Below, piece after piece: positions 1 through 8,810 of a stretch of 44,526 nucleotides of DNA. Every line of letters begins with the position of its first letter. Within the stretch, counting starts at the first letter, position 1. A model generated the notes under the pieces. That model worked only from the letters and a program-made list of their open reading frames with translations. It was not told where the DNA came from and made no database searches. The stretch spans positions 1 through 44,526 of the forward strand of contig WRGD01000146.1 of NCBI GenBank assembly GCA_009787355.1. The letters are read 5' to 3'. Position numbers and translations under genes: made by a program. This DNA comes from Defluviitaleaceae bacterium (GTDB lineage Bacteria > Bacillota > Clostridia > Lachnospirales > UBA5962).

Positions 1-97
1 TACAGGTTGTACAGGTTGTACAGGTTGTACAGGTTGTACAGGTTGTACAGGTTGTACAGGTTGTACAGGTTGTACAGGTTGTACAGGTTGTACAGGT
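1..97. repeat. 9-bp tandem repeat, about 10.8 copies
   Basis: Ten perfect copies of TACAGGTTG followed by a partial copy ending at 97. The array begins at the first base of the window, so its true length is unknown. A 9-bp period keeps all frames open through the array; on the plus strand the frames close between about 118 and 192, so the array could be the end of a gene lying outside the window. No gene can be assigned from what is visible. Nothing was recognised between 98 and 249. Confidence 0.95.
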
Positions 98-249
98 ATA
101 TATTTGTATCATTTTACATATAAAATTTTTTATTCATTTTTTAAGTATACATAATAGAGAAAATGTGATTTTTTTTCATAATTTTTAAAATTTATTTATT
201 ATGATTTTTTATTTCTGATTTGCTGTAATTTCTGTGTTCTCTACTACTG

Positions 250-1794
250 TTATTGTACATTATACAAATTCTTAATTTTCAAATCCTCCCATTTTATACA
301 TCCAGTTAAAATTACTAAAAAAATATATATAACTGCCATTATTAATATCAAAAAGAATATACCTATTAAAGAACCTAAAACAGAAATAAAATAATCTTTT
401 ATAAAACTAAGAATGGCAATAGAAACAATTGCACATAAAATAGGTTTTAAAAACCAGTTTACTATGTCTATTTTCAAATTTGCAGTTCTTTTTATTTTGT
501 AAATATTAATTATGCATAATGTAATAAGGCTTGAAAACCAACCTAATATATACCCATACACTCCTATAATGGGTATTAAAAAATAAATAAATCCTATGGA
601 TATAAAGGAAGACAAAAGACTATTTCTAAATATAAAAATTTGAGCTCCTAATCCATTCAAAACACCAGTAAGTAACACGTTTGCATATAAGAATGGTGAA
701 AGGAGACCTAGATATATAAGCATAGAAGATATATTTTCACGATATATAATATCTCCCAAAATATCTGAAAAAATAATAAAACCAGCTGCTCCACCAATTC
801 CAACAACCATAGAAAAAATCATTGTTTTAGATAGTATATTATTTATTTTTTTATAATTTTTTATTTCTATTGCCTCGGAAATTGCAGGTACGAGAGATAT
901 AGAAAAAGCAACTAAAACAACAGAAGGCAATTGAATAAGCGGTATTGCCATACCTGTTAATTTTCCAAATTCGCTAAGTGCTTCTGTTTGTGTCATTCCA
1001 AATGTCATAAGTCTCTGTGGTATTAATATATTTTCTAATGTAGATAATAATGAACCACTAACACGACTAAGACTAAGAGGCACACTCATTGAAACAAGAA
1101 TATTCAAACTTTGTTTTGTTTTATTACTAGGATTTAATTTAAATTTTTCTTTTGATTTTTTATGTAAATTATAATCTTTATAAGCAAAAAGTACATATAA
1201 AAACGAAACAATCTCAGATACAACTATACCAACCACAGCAGCTGCAACTACTATTTCTATACCACTACTAGCAAACATCGTAGCTATCATATAAACAAGA
1301 AAAATACGAATTACTTGCTCGAGCACTTGGCTTATTGCAGGAATCAAAGAATCATGAAGACCATAGAAATAACCACGTATACAAGAGCCAGCAGCCATAA
1401 AAGGTATACCGAATGCAAGCACTTTTAGAGAAATAAGTATTCTAGGTTCATTAAAAATATTAACAGCAATAAACGGTGCAAAAAAGTAAATAATCATTCC
1501 AAAAACAACACCTATACCAGATGTTATTAAAATAGCTTGAATTAAAAACAATCTTATATTTCCATATTGCCCTTTTGCTTTTTCTGAAGAAGTCAGTTTA
1601 GATATAGTTGTAGTAAATCCAGAACAAGTTATACTCCATGCCAACATATATACAGGAAATATAAGTCCATACAAACCCATACCCATAGAACCTATTATAT
1701 TAGACATATATATTCTATATACAAAACCAAGTATTCTTGTAATAAATCCAGCAAGTATTAAAATAATAGCACTAGTAAATACATTTTTCTTCAT
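250..1794 (-). CDS. spoVB: SpoVB-like polysaccharide biosynthesis / lipid flippase (MOP superfamily)
   Basis: A 514-residue integral membrane protein with about 14 hydrophobic segments. The N-terminus has the SpoVB-type pattern of a hydrophobic stretch followed by AGFITRILGFVYRIYMS and GMGLYGLIFPVY. The family (MATE/MOP exporters such as MurJ and SpoVB) moves undecaprenyl-linked precursors across the cytoplasmic membrane; SpoVB-type members act in spore cortex or cell-wall synthesis. Length is normal for the family (about 500-550). The ATG at 1794 is preceded by an AGGTTTTAAG-type weak ribosome binding site. It lies downstream of flagellin but is separated from it by a strong terminator, so it is probably transcribed alone. 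Assignment to SpoVB rather than another Firmicutes MurJ-like paralogue rests on the N-terminal pattern only. Confidence 0.8.
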   Translation of the reverse strand: MKKNVFTSAIILILAGFITRILGFVYRIYMSNIIGSMGMGLYGLIFPVYMLAWSITCSGFTTTISKLTSSEKAKGQYGNIRLFLIQAILITSGIGVVFGMIIYFFAPFIAVNIFNEPRILISLKVLAFGIPFMAAGSCIRGYFYGLHDSLIPAISQVLEQVIRIFLVYMIATMFASSGIEIVVAAAVVGIVVSEIVSFLYVLFAYKDYNLHKKSKEKFKLNPSNKTKQSLNILVSMSVPLSLSRVSGSLLSTLENILIPQRLMTFGMTQTEALSEFGKLTGMAIPLIQLPSVVLVAFSISLVPAISEAIEIKNYKKINNILSKTMIFSMVVGIGGAAGFIIFSDILGDIIYRENISSMLIYLGLLSPFLYANVLLTGVLNGLGAQIFIFRNSLLSSFISIGFIYFLIPIIGVYGYILGWFSSLITLCIINIYKIKRTANLKIDIVNWFLKPILCAIVSIAILSFIKDYFISVLGSLIGIFFLILIMAVIYIFLVILTGCIKWEDLKIKNLYNVQ

Positions 1795-1870
1795 CTTAAA
1801 ACCTCGTAAATTTAAGAATTGTCTTATATAATATTAAAAAATTTTTTGATATAGAACTTTTGAATTTAAA

Positions 1871-1904
1871 AAAAGCACCTCGGGTTAAAACCCGAGGTGC
1901 TTTT
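1871..1904 (-). terminator. Rho-independent terminator of flagellin gene
   Basis: A perfect 16-bp inverted repeat with a GC-rich core (GCACCTCGGG / CCCGAGGTGC) and a very short loop lies six bases past the flagellin stop codon. On the minus strand it is followed by a run of seven T. This is the strongest terminator in the window, as expected for a highly expressed flagellin. Confidence 0.95.
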
Positions 1905-1910
1905 AAAATA

Positions 1911-2942
1911 TTAATGATTAAGTAGTGCTAAAAATTGCTGTGGTCTTTGGTTTGCCATACCTAAAACAGATATACCAGCCTGTACGATAACATTTTGTTG
2001 AGTAAACCTTGCCATTTCAAGAGCCATATCTGTATCTATTATTCTACTTAAAGCAGATTGCGTATTTCCACTTGCGGCAAGAAGTGCAGATGAGGATTGC
2101 TCTAGTCTGTTTTGATATGCACCCATACGAGAACGTATAGCAGAAACTTGTTCTGTAGCACTATCTAATATTTCAAGAGCATTGCTAAGCCAAACACCTG
2201 AATTTTCATGATTTTCACCGGGAACATTTACTCCTACAACACTACCTCCATGTAAAGAATGAAGAGCTTCACCTAAAGTAACGTGTTGTCCTGCTGGTAT
2301 TCTTACAACTAACTCATATTCACCAGTTACAGGATTTAATACGGGAGGTACCACACTTGGGTCGTGGTATATATTTTGTGATATAGAACCACCTAGAGCA
2401 TCTTCTCCAAACATTGCAAGTCTTGGTATCTCCATTTCCATAAGGTCATTTTTCCTTGTGTGTACACGCACTGAAATATTCCCGTGTTGAAGAGGAGGAT
2501 TTGTACTAGTACCAGCTTGCACAAAAGAGCCTGTAAATATATTTCTTCCATTAAATCTAGTATTCCGTGCAATATTTTCTAGCTCATTTAAAAGTTCATC
2601 TATTTCACTTTGTATAGCATCTCTATCTGAGTTTAGAAAAGTATCGTTTGCACCTTGTACAATAAGTTCACGAACACGCCCAAGTATGGAATGTACCTCG
2701 TTTAAAGCCCCATCAGCAGTTTGTACAAGACTTGTACCATCTAGAGCATTTTGAGTTGCATTATCTATTCCTCTTACTTCTCTTCTAAAACGATTTGCTA
2801 TAGACAAGCCTGCTGGGTCATCTTTTGCTGTATTTATTCTTGTACCATGACTTAGCCTAGCCATAGAAGCTGCTGTATTTCTATTAGCTCTATTTACTTG
2901 AACATGTGTTCTAAGTGCTGGAATATTACTTTTTATTACCAT
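1911..2942 (-). CDS. hag: Flagellin
   Basis: A 343-residue flagellin, the filament subunit exported through the flagellar type III system. The conserved N-terminal D0/D1 region (about 1-140) includes SHGTRINTAKDDPAGLSIAN and NTRFNGRNIF. The conserved C-terminal D0/D1 (about 258-343) includes RSRMGAYQNRLEQ and VLGMANQRPQQFLALL. The middle is short and variable (about 145-255), so the filament surface domain is small. No signal peptide is present, as expected. The ATG at 2942 follows AAAAGGTGATAAATT. Codon use and GC are visibly higher than in the neighbours, typical of high expression. Only 33 nt separate it from the FliK-like gene upstream, so it may be co-transcribed from the sigma-D-type promoter at 6031-6058; I saw no separate promoter in the short gap. 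Confidence 0.97.
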   Translation of the reverse strand: MVIKSNIPALRTHVQVNRANRNTAASMARLSHGTRINTAKDDPAGLSIANRFRREVRGIDNATQNALDGTSLVQTADGALNEVHSILGRVRELIVQGANDTFLNSDRDAIQSEIDELLNELENIARNTRFNGRNIFTGSFVQAGTSTNPPLQHGNISVRVHTRKNDLMEMEIPRLAMFGEDALGGSISQNIYHDPSVVPPVLNPVTGEYELVVRIPAGQHVTLGEALHSLHGGSVVGVNVPGENHENSGVWLSNALEILDSATEQVSAIRSRMGAYQNRLEQSSSALLAASGNTQSALSRIIDTDMALEMARFTQQNVIVQAGISVLGMANQRPQQFLALLNH

Positions 2943-2975
2943 AATTTATCACCTTTTAAATTTTTTATCTACAAA

Positions 2976-5900
2976 CTAATTTAGTTCATTCAAATAATTC
3001 GTAAAACAAGTCGCCATTTTGAAAATATTATTCTTTGTTAAATTTGATATACTATTGTAGTTTTCGAAATCCATTTCATTAAAATAATTATCGTCATTTT
3101 CTCCATTGTAGATAACTGTATTTATATTAAACTCTTCTTTTGCAAAACTATCTATCATTTGCATTTTTGTATGTTTAAAATTTATCTTATCTTCATCGTT
3201 TTGAATATAAATATCTATATTATTTTTACTCATTTTTATATAGGCATCTATATTCCCGTACTTTTCTGTATCTAAATTTATAGAAACACTTATATTGTTA
3301 CTTATTTTGTTTTGTACGTACATATTTAAACTTGTAACTTTTCCATCTATTTTTATTGGTAAAAAATAAGAAGATGAATTTAGGTTACTTTGCAATTTTA
3401 AAGTATTTTTCAAAATTTCAATATCTTTTAAATCTATATTTTTATATTCTATTTCTGGATTTATTTCTGTTAGTTTATCCAATACTTCTACAATTTCATT
3501 TGTGGTTTTATCATTTTCTATATATTCTGTTGGAGAGGACGGTATTTTTTCTACTTCTAAATCTTCTTTTATTTTATCTAGTTTCGATTTTAAAATTTTT
3601 GGTCTCTCCACTAAAAAAACCATAGATGTAACATTGGGTAATGTAGCTTTTACATTATTCTTTTCTAAAAAATGTAATGCTTCTATATTTTTTTCACTAA
3701 CCTCTTTTATATTTTCTATTAATTTTTCTGCTCTTTCGAAATTTTTATTTGTTTTTGATAAATCTTCTAATCTTGTATTGTCATTTGCATTTTTTAAATG
3801 TTCTGGTGTTGTATTTTTGGCTGTTTCTTTTAAAAGTAAATCATTGTAACTTTGAGTATCACTATTTAAAATTTGTCTTATATTATTTTCGTGTGAAGCA
3901 CCTAATGTAGTATCTGTGGAAATATCTATATAATTGTTCCTATTTCCTGTTTTTTTATAATATTGTGCAGCGTCTAACAAATTTCCAATTGTTAAATCGT
4001 TTCCACTTTTTATATTTAAACCAAGAGATACAGAGCCATAATTTGATACTTGATTTAAAGCCCTATATACAGCCATTATTTTAGAACGTTGCTCTACACT
4101 TAGATTTTCTTCCATATAAAATATATTTTCTGCTATTTTATCTTTTACACTACCCATATCCTTTTCTTCAACATATTTTATAAGCTCATCTATATGAATT
4201 TCCAAAGGATTTATATTTTCTTCTATCAACTGGGCTGCTATAGATGGATGTAAATTTTCAGTTACATATTCTAACTTTTTATTTACAAGTTTTGCATTTT
4301 CAAAATTATCTATATTGATATCTATACCACTTCTAGATAGTATAGAAGCCACTTTGATATTTTCTTCAGATATTTCAAATCCTAAATCAGAAACAACAGT
4401 TTCAAGCATATTTGATACATTACTAAAAGTATCTCCATATTTTGAATTTGGAACTGTCATAAAAGGTTCATATCCCATTACAAGTTTTTGTTCTGTTGTA
4501 ACTTGATTTACATTTTTTAGTGTGAAATTTTCATTGTTTTCAGATATATATTTATAAACAGGTGGTAATAATGGGTTTATATTTTGAATTGTATCAAAAA
4601 CATTTACAAGTGTCCCTACTTTTGATGTGCTTGTTTCTTTAAAAAAGTTTTGATAATATTCATTTTCTATTTTTCTAAGCTCGTCTAAAGCAAGTTCTAA
4701 AGGCATTGTATCTATTTTTATATTTTTATCTATAAGTTTATAAGCTGCCTCATAAGTTAGTTTTAATCTAATCTCTGCCAACTGTCTTTTTCGCATTACC
4801 AAATCTATATGCTCTGGTATTTCTTTTATTTCTAGATTTAAATTTGAATTTAACTCATATTCATTTTTTAAATTTGAAAGAGTAACCTCTTTTTCATTAA
4901 GTAAAATATTATTTATATGGATTGTTTCTATTTTTGGTAAATAATCAAATAAATCTTCGTAATCTTGATAAATGTCAGTCAAATATGCTTCTTTTAAATT
5001 TATACTAGTTACAGACTTTCCATCTGAAATTGCCTTTGCAGATTTATCTAATATGTAGTAACTATTTATATTTTCTATATTTGATAATATCTGTATATTT
5101 TCTTTTGTTATTTCAATATCATTTTCGTATAATATTTTTCCAAAATTATAATTTTCTTTTGTAATGAGTATATTCTCATTTTTATATAATTTTTTTAATT
5201 CATTCTCAAAATTTGTTGGCAATATTAGCTTTTCTTTATCACTATTTCTTATGTTATTTTTATAATTTATATTGTGCAAATCTTCCAATGTGAAGTTTTC
5301 TTTTTTTAGAGCTTCTGCAACATTTTCGATTTTATTACTTTTTTCAAAATATTCGTATACTTTGGTTAAATTATTTATATTTTCTTCATTACTTGGTAAA
5401 TTATGAGATTCTAATGCTATTTTTATATTTTCAGAAATTTCTTTAGAAGATATTCCGAGTGATGGTGTAAGTATTTCTTTTTCTTCTTTTATTTTGCTAA
5501 TATCTATATCAGATATATTTATACCTTGTGAAAGCATTTTATTTACAATAGAAGTATTAAGAGTTTTTTCACCACTTGCTAGTCTTCTTTTAAGAGCTGC
5601 TATTTCTCTATCTTTATCTATTTGCCCAGAATCTATATATCCCTCTTTTATTTCTTTTGTAAAACCAGATTTTTCAAATATATTTTTTACATCTGATGTT
5701 CTAAGTCCACTTGCACTAGAAATTTGATTTTGTTTTAACAATTTTAGTTTAACTAAATCACCTGTGCTAATAACTTCAAATTCTAAAGTATCTCCTATGT
5801 TGTGTTTTGATTCTATATTTGTATTGAACCTAGTTCCATCACCAAGTATTTCTAGTAAAAAATTGTTATTGTCAATTCCAACAACTAATGCTGAAAATGT

Positions 5901-5990
5901 TCCTTTGCCACTAAAAATAGATTGACTACTTTGATTAAGTACAGTAATGGAGTTTTGGCTATTTATATTTGCTATAACGGGCTTTATCAT
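2976..5990 (-). CDS. Large FliK-like flagellar hook-length/DUF6240-type protein
   Basis: A 1004-residue, Lys/Glu/Asn-rich soluble protein with no signal peptide. The N-terminal roughly 90 residues form a beta-rich module (GTFSALVVGIDNNNFLLEIL, then a GD-L-FEVIS segment). The C-terminal roughly 120 residues (PIKIDGKVTSLNMYVQN to FNINTVIYN) resemble the FliK C-terminal hook-length-control fold. The long middle is helical and contains diverged repeats of the type EI-EENI-VA-IL, about 80-100 residues apart. The context is strong: it sits 33 nt upstream of flagellin and behind a sigma-D-like promoter. The ATG at 5990 follows GAGGGGTATATA. FliK itself is normally 400-600 residues, so this is long. 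The flagellar link is well supported; a ruler or hook-length function is inference, and the DUF6240 label is from memory of similar clostridial proteins. Confidence 0.65.
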   Translation of the reverse strand: MIKPVIANINSQNSITVLNQSSQSIFSGKGTFSALVVGIDNNNFLLEILGDGTRFNTNIESKHNIGDTLEFEVISTGDLVKLKLLKQNQISSASGLRTSDVKNIFEKSGFTKEIKEGYIDSGQIDKDREIAALKRRLASGEKTLNTSIVNKMLSQGINISDIDISKIKEEKEILTPSLGISSKEISENIKIALESHNLPSNEENINNLTKVYEYFEKSNKIENVAEALKKENFTLEDLHNINYKNNIRNSDKEKLILPTNFENELKKLYKNENILITKENYNFGKILYENDIEITKENIQILSNIENINSYYILDKSAKAISDGKSVTSINLKEAYLTDIYQDYEDLFDYLPKIETIHINNILLNEKEVTLSNLKNEYELNSNLNLEIKEIPEHIDLVMRKRQLAEIRLKLTYEAAYKLIDKNIKIDTMPLELALDELRKIENEYYQNFFKETSTSKVGTLVNVFDTIQNINPLLPPVYKYISENNENFTLKNVNQVTTEQKLVMGYEPFMTVPNSKYGDTFSNVSNMLETVVSDLGFEISEENIKVASILSRSGIDINIDNFENAKLVNKKLEYVTENLHPSIAAQLIEENINPLEIHIDELIKYVEEKDMGSVKDKIAENIFYMEENLSVEQRSKIMAVYRALNQVSNYGSVSLGLNIKSGNDLTIGNLLDAAQYYKKTGNRNNYIDISTDTTLGASHENNIRQILNSDTQSYNDLLLKETAKNTTPEHLKNANDNTRLEDLSKTNKNFERAEKLIENIKEVSEKNIEALHFLEKNNVKATLPNVTSMVFLVERPKILKSKLDKIKEDLEVEKIPSSPTEYIENDKTTNEIVEVLDKLTEINPEIEYKNIDLKDIEILKNTLKLQSNLNSSSYFLPIKIDGKVTSLNMYVQNKISNNISVSINLDTEKYGNIDAYIKMSKNNIDIYIQNDEDKINFKHTKMQMIDSFAKEEFNINTVIYNGENDDNYFNEMDFENYNSISNLTKNNIFKMATCFTNYLNELN

Positions 5991-6030
5991 TATATACCCC
6001 TCGTAATTAATTTTAAATATTCTTGAATTT

Positions 6031-6058
6031 ATATCGGATAATTTTATGTATTTATTTA
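6031..6058 (-). promoter_or_regulatory. Sigma-D (FliA/sigma-28)-type promoter
   Basis: On the minus strand, TAAA (6058-6055) is followed after 16 nt by TCCGATAT (6038-6031). This fits the Bacillus SigD consensus of TAAA, 14-16 nt, then GCCGATAT. Transcription would start near 6024, about 34 nt ahead of the FliK-like gene. This makes the FliK-like gene and flagellin a candidate late flagellar operon. Confidence 0.75.
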
Positions 6059-6083
6059 CTTGCTTTTAACTATACTATCCAAT

Positions 6084-6128
6084 AAAAAATCCACAATAAA
6101 ATTATTTAAATTTCATTGTGGATTTTTT
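6084..6128 (-). terminator. Terminator downstream of SIMPL-domain gene
   Basis: AAAAAATCCACAAT (6084-6097) pairs with ATTGTGGATTTTTT (6115-6128), a 14-bp stem with a 17-nt loop and a T-rich 3' arm on the minus strand. It starts right after the stop of the SIMPL gene and separates it from the flagellar pair. Confidence 0.85.
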
Positions 6129-6129
6129 G

Positions 6130-6816
6130 TTATTCTCTGTTTAAATCAAAAACAATAGTAACATTTGCACTAACACCTAAACTTTGTGGAGCTACTATTT
6201 CAACATCGGCAGTTTGTTCTGCTAAAGGAGTAGCCCAAGCCGATTGTCTATTTGTAGCAAAACCAAAAGAGGCGTTTTCAGTAATACTTACTAAAATTCC
6301 AATTTCTTTGTTTAAAGCATTTGCTATTACATTTGCCTTTTCTATACCATCTTGTACAGCCCTTGTCAGAGCTATATTGTAATAATCATCTCTATTTGTA
6401 TTGTCAAATGTTATACCCCAAATATTTGTCATACCATTTTCTACAGCTACTTCTATTACTTCATTTAAGATTTCCAAATTTGTAATTGTTATAGATAATG
6501 TTGAACTAACAGCTTGTGTAGGTAGCCACATACCTTCTTCGTTTTGCTCGTTTGTTTCAAAAACATTAAATTCTGATGTGTGAAGATTCTCAGAGTTAAT
6601 GCCTATTTCTCTTAATGCCTCTATTGTATTTTGTACTATTTGCGTATTTTCTGAAATAGCAACAGTTAAGTTATCGTTTCTAGTTGTAAGGCCAACCATT
6701 ACATTTGCCATGTTTGGACTAAAACTAACTACACCGACACCATTTGTAGATATTTGTGAAAAAACAGAAATAGGAAAGGCAAATAAAAATATTAATAATG
6801 TTAAAGTTTTTTTCAT
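6130..6816 (-). CDS. SIMPL (DUF541) domain secreted protein
   Basis: A 228-residue protein with a clear signal peptide (MKKTLTLLIFLFAFPISVFS, cleavage probable before QIS). The mature part matches the SIMPL/DUF541 family: GVGVVSFSPNMANVMVGL near the start, an internal TNLEILNEVIEVAVENGMTN segment, then DGIEKANVIANALNKEIG, with a terminal beta strand ANVTIVFDL. Family function in bacteria is poorly defined; members are periplasmic or surface proteins linked to oxidative or envelope stress. An ATG further upstream (6900) is open but lacks a ribosome binding site. The start at 6816 is preceded by GGGGGATATCC and yields the signal peptide. It lies 90 nt downstream of the SpoIID-like gene and may share its transcript. 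Confidence 0.85.
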   Translation of the reverse strand: MKKTLTLLIFLFAFPISVFSQISTNGVGVVSFSPNMANVMVGLTTRNDNLTVAISENTQIVQNTIEALREIGINSENLHTSEFNVFETNEQNEEGMWLPTQAVSSTLSITITNLEILNEVIEVAVENGMTNIWGITFDNTNRDDYYNIALTRAVQDGIEKANVIANALNKEIGILVSITENASFGFATNRQSAWATPLAEQTADVEIVAPQSLGVSANVTIVFDLNRE

Positions 6817-6906
6817 GGATATCCCCCGTAAAATTAAAGATTTATATACATAAAAGTTTAACATAAAAACTACATATAGTAAATTTGAAAAAATAGACAA
6901 AAAATA

Positions 6907-8499
6907 CTATCTTATTTCTACTCCTGTAAAATAATGCTGTAAAACTTGAATATGATTAAAACCTATATTTGCCATAGAATTAGCACCAAATTGACTCATT
7001 CCAACACCATGCCCCCAACCACGTCCTACAAATTTAATATTATAATCTGTACTTGTTGTAACAGAATATATCTCATTTGGTATAATAGTTTTATTGTAAA
7101 TATCCCCAATATTATTTAAATTGATTCTAACAATATCATTATTAGAATCAAAAACATATAAATAATTATTATTTTCATAACTATCAAAATTTGAATTTTG
7201 ATAGTTATGTATATGAGAGTTATCTGCAAATGTAAAATTTCTACTTGGTAAATTTCCACCATAATAACTAAAAAAATTACGTATATTTTCACCAGTTATA
7301 TAATGATTTCCTGTTTTACCGTTTAAACGAAAATTAAAAACTCTTCCATTCATTCCATTAATAAGACTAATAGATTTAATATTTCCTATATTTATATTTT
7401 GCCTAATGGCAAGATTATTTATTTGTGATAATGTAAATTGTCTTTCCCACTCCATATATCCTTCTTCAAAAGTATCTCTTACGCTTCTTAGATACGGTAC
7501 AGTTTCTATCCAAGCATTTTCAGAATTTTCTGTACTACCACCACTAGAAGAAAAATAAACTGCTAAAACAATATCTCCATCAAAAAAAATCATTTGACCA
7601 GTTGTATCGATAACAGCATTTGTAGAGCGTTCATGTTCGGTTTGTACTCCAGAATAAACCTGGGAAAAAACAGTATCACAAAGTTCATATCCACGATAGT
7701 TTAAAAAACCTCTCCTTGCAGCTGTAAAACTTCTAGATGCTATTGCTTGTGCTTTGAGAGCTTCCATATTCCAATATGCTGGCATTTCTGATGGTACAAC
7801 ACTAAAAAGGTATTCTTCCAAGTTTATTATATTTACAGGAGTTATTCCAACACCTCTATGTCTGTGAAATTCTATAATTCCACGATATTCTCTATTTGAA
7901 AGCTGCATAAAGTTATTATCATTACTCATCATTTGTATAGGTAAAATAGATGTTAGTATTCTTGCATCTCCTTCTATTATTGTTACACGTCTGTTATTTT
8001 GAGGTAATTTTATAAAACCACTAATATTTTGATATATAGAATTCATTTGTTCGTAATTATTAAAAGGACCTATAAGTACAGAAAATATAGTATTGTTATT
8101 TAGATTATCTAAAGATATTACAGTGTTTTTATTAATATCATTAGCAAAATTTAAAGCTGTATCAAAATTGTTGAAAATCGTTTCACTTTGTAGATAAAAA
8201 TAATCATCTACTACAACTGCCATATTTGTACCAAAAATATTAATAATAGGATTAAATGTACCATTTGATACATAGTTCCCAATTGTTATATTTTTGTTTT
8301 GCATATGTATAATTTTCGCATCTATATATTGAGATTCAAGACCTATACGTATTGTATCATTTGTATTATTTAAATTGTTTTCAAAATTATCTATAATAGG
8401 AAGAATACTAAAACTGCTTTCTGCTTTTGTTTCATTTGTAGGGGATATTAATAAAAATATAATGGTAGTCATAATATTGTAAATAAATAATTTTTTCAT
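6907..8499 (-). CDS. SpoIID/LytB domain protein with N-terminal SPOR-like region
   Basis: A 530-residue protein with a signal peptide or membrane anchor (MKKLFIYNIMTTIIFLLIS). Residues about 130-165 (NTIFSVLIGPFNNYEQMNSI) resemble a SPOR peptidoglycan-binding domain. From about 215 onward the SpoIID/LytB domain is clear: VNIINLEEYLFSVVPSEMP, LKAQAIASRSFTA, VYFSSSGGSTENSENAW, and the C-terminal hallmark GRGWGHGVGMSQFGA. The SpoIID family are lytic transglycosylases cutting stem-less glycan strands; LytB-type members modify amidase activity. It is longer than SpoIID itself (about 340) and carries the SPOR-like part, so it is probably a vegetative SpoIID-domain paralogue. A TTG 12 nt upstream is open, but the ATG at 8499 has GGAGA correctly spaced. 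Confidence 0.88.
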   Translation of the reverse strand: MKKLFIYNIMTTIIFLLISPTNETKAESSFSILPIIDNFENNLNNTNDTIRIGLESQYIDAKIIHMQNKNITIGNYVSNGTFNPIINIFGTNMAVVVDDYFYLQSETIFNNFDTALNFANDINKNTVISLDNLNNNTIFSVLIGPFNNYEQMNSIYQNISGFIKLPQNNRRVTIIEGDARILTSILPIQMMSNDNNFMQLSNREYRGIIEFHRHRGVGITPVNIINLEEYLFSVVPSEMPAYWNMEALKAQAIASRSFTAARRGFLNYRGYELCDTVFSQVYSGVQTEHERSTNAVIDTTGQMIFFDGDIVLAVYFSSSGGSTENSENAWIETVPYLRSVRDTFEEGYMEWERQFTLSQINNLAIRQNINIGNIKSISLINGMNGRVFNFRLNGKTGNHYITGENIRNFFSYYGGNLPSRNFTFADNSHIHNYQNSNFDSYENNNYLYVFDSNNDIVRINLNNIGDIYNKTIIPNEIYSVTTSTDYNIKFVGRGWGHGVGMSQFGANSMANIGFNHIQVLQHYFTGVEIR

Positions 8500-8546
8500 A
8501 TAGTTCTCCAAATTTATAAATTATAATTGATATTTCACAGTACCAG

Positions 8547-8555
8547 ATTATAACA
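8547..8555 (-). promoter_or_regulatory. Extended -10 promoter for SpoIID-like/SIMPL genes
   Basis: Minus-strand TGTTATAAT is a perfect extended -10 element (TGnTATAAT), about 45 nt upstream of the SpoIID-like start. No good -35 box is visible, which extended -10 promoters tolerate. Confidence 0.5.
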
Positions 8556-8651
8556 TAATAAAACAAAAAATTATATAGTTTTTCTCTTCTTTACATGATA
8601 TTATTTTTTATTAAGAAATATACTTTTGAATTTCAGCATTTATAAGAAATT

Positions 8652-8732
8652 TAATTAAGAAGTTGTCTAAAGTCTAGTCAAAAGTAAATGAATAAAAGAA
8701 ATAGAAACAGCTTGAATAGAATTATGTAAAGT
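8652..8732 (-). pseudogene. Possible transposase C-terminal remnant
   Basis: This 300-bp intergenic stretch (8500-8810) holds a short minus-strand open segment reading IERTLHNSIQAVSISFIHLL before a stop. Its style resembles the extreme C-terminus of DDE transposases, but it is too short to name a family. It could be chance. The only other structure here is the palindrome at 8747-8774. Confidence 0.2.
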
Positions 8733-8746
8733 ACGCTCAATAATTC

Positions 8747-8774
8747 AACAGCATCATATATATATGATGCTGTT
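8747..8774. other. Perfect 28-bp palindrome
   Basis: AACAGCATCATA followed by TATA and its exact complement. It lies 36 nt past the stop of the carboxypeptidase gene and could serve as a terminator for the long minus-strand operon. However, neither strand has a T-run after the stem, so a protein-binding site or mobile-element scar is also possible. Confidence 0.55.
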
Positions 8775-8810
8775 ATAATCAATTTATATTTCGGCAATAT
8801 TTTCTAATTT

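Noticed and set aside
1-97. Possible CRISPR or origin iterons
   Set aside because: Perfect 9-bp head-to-tail repeats with no spacers and no replication genes nearby.
3356-5727. Several plus-strand open frames of 60-115 codons
   Set aside because: Antisense to the Lys/Asn-rich FliK-like gene; hydrophobic composition typical of reverse-complemented AT-rich coding sequence.
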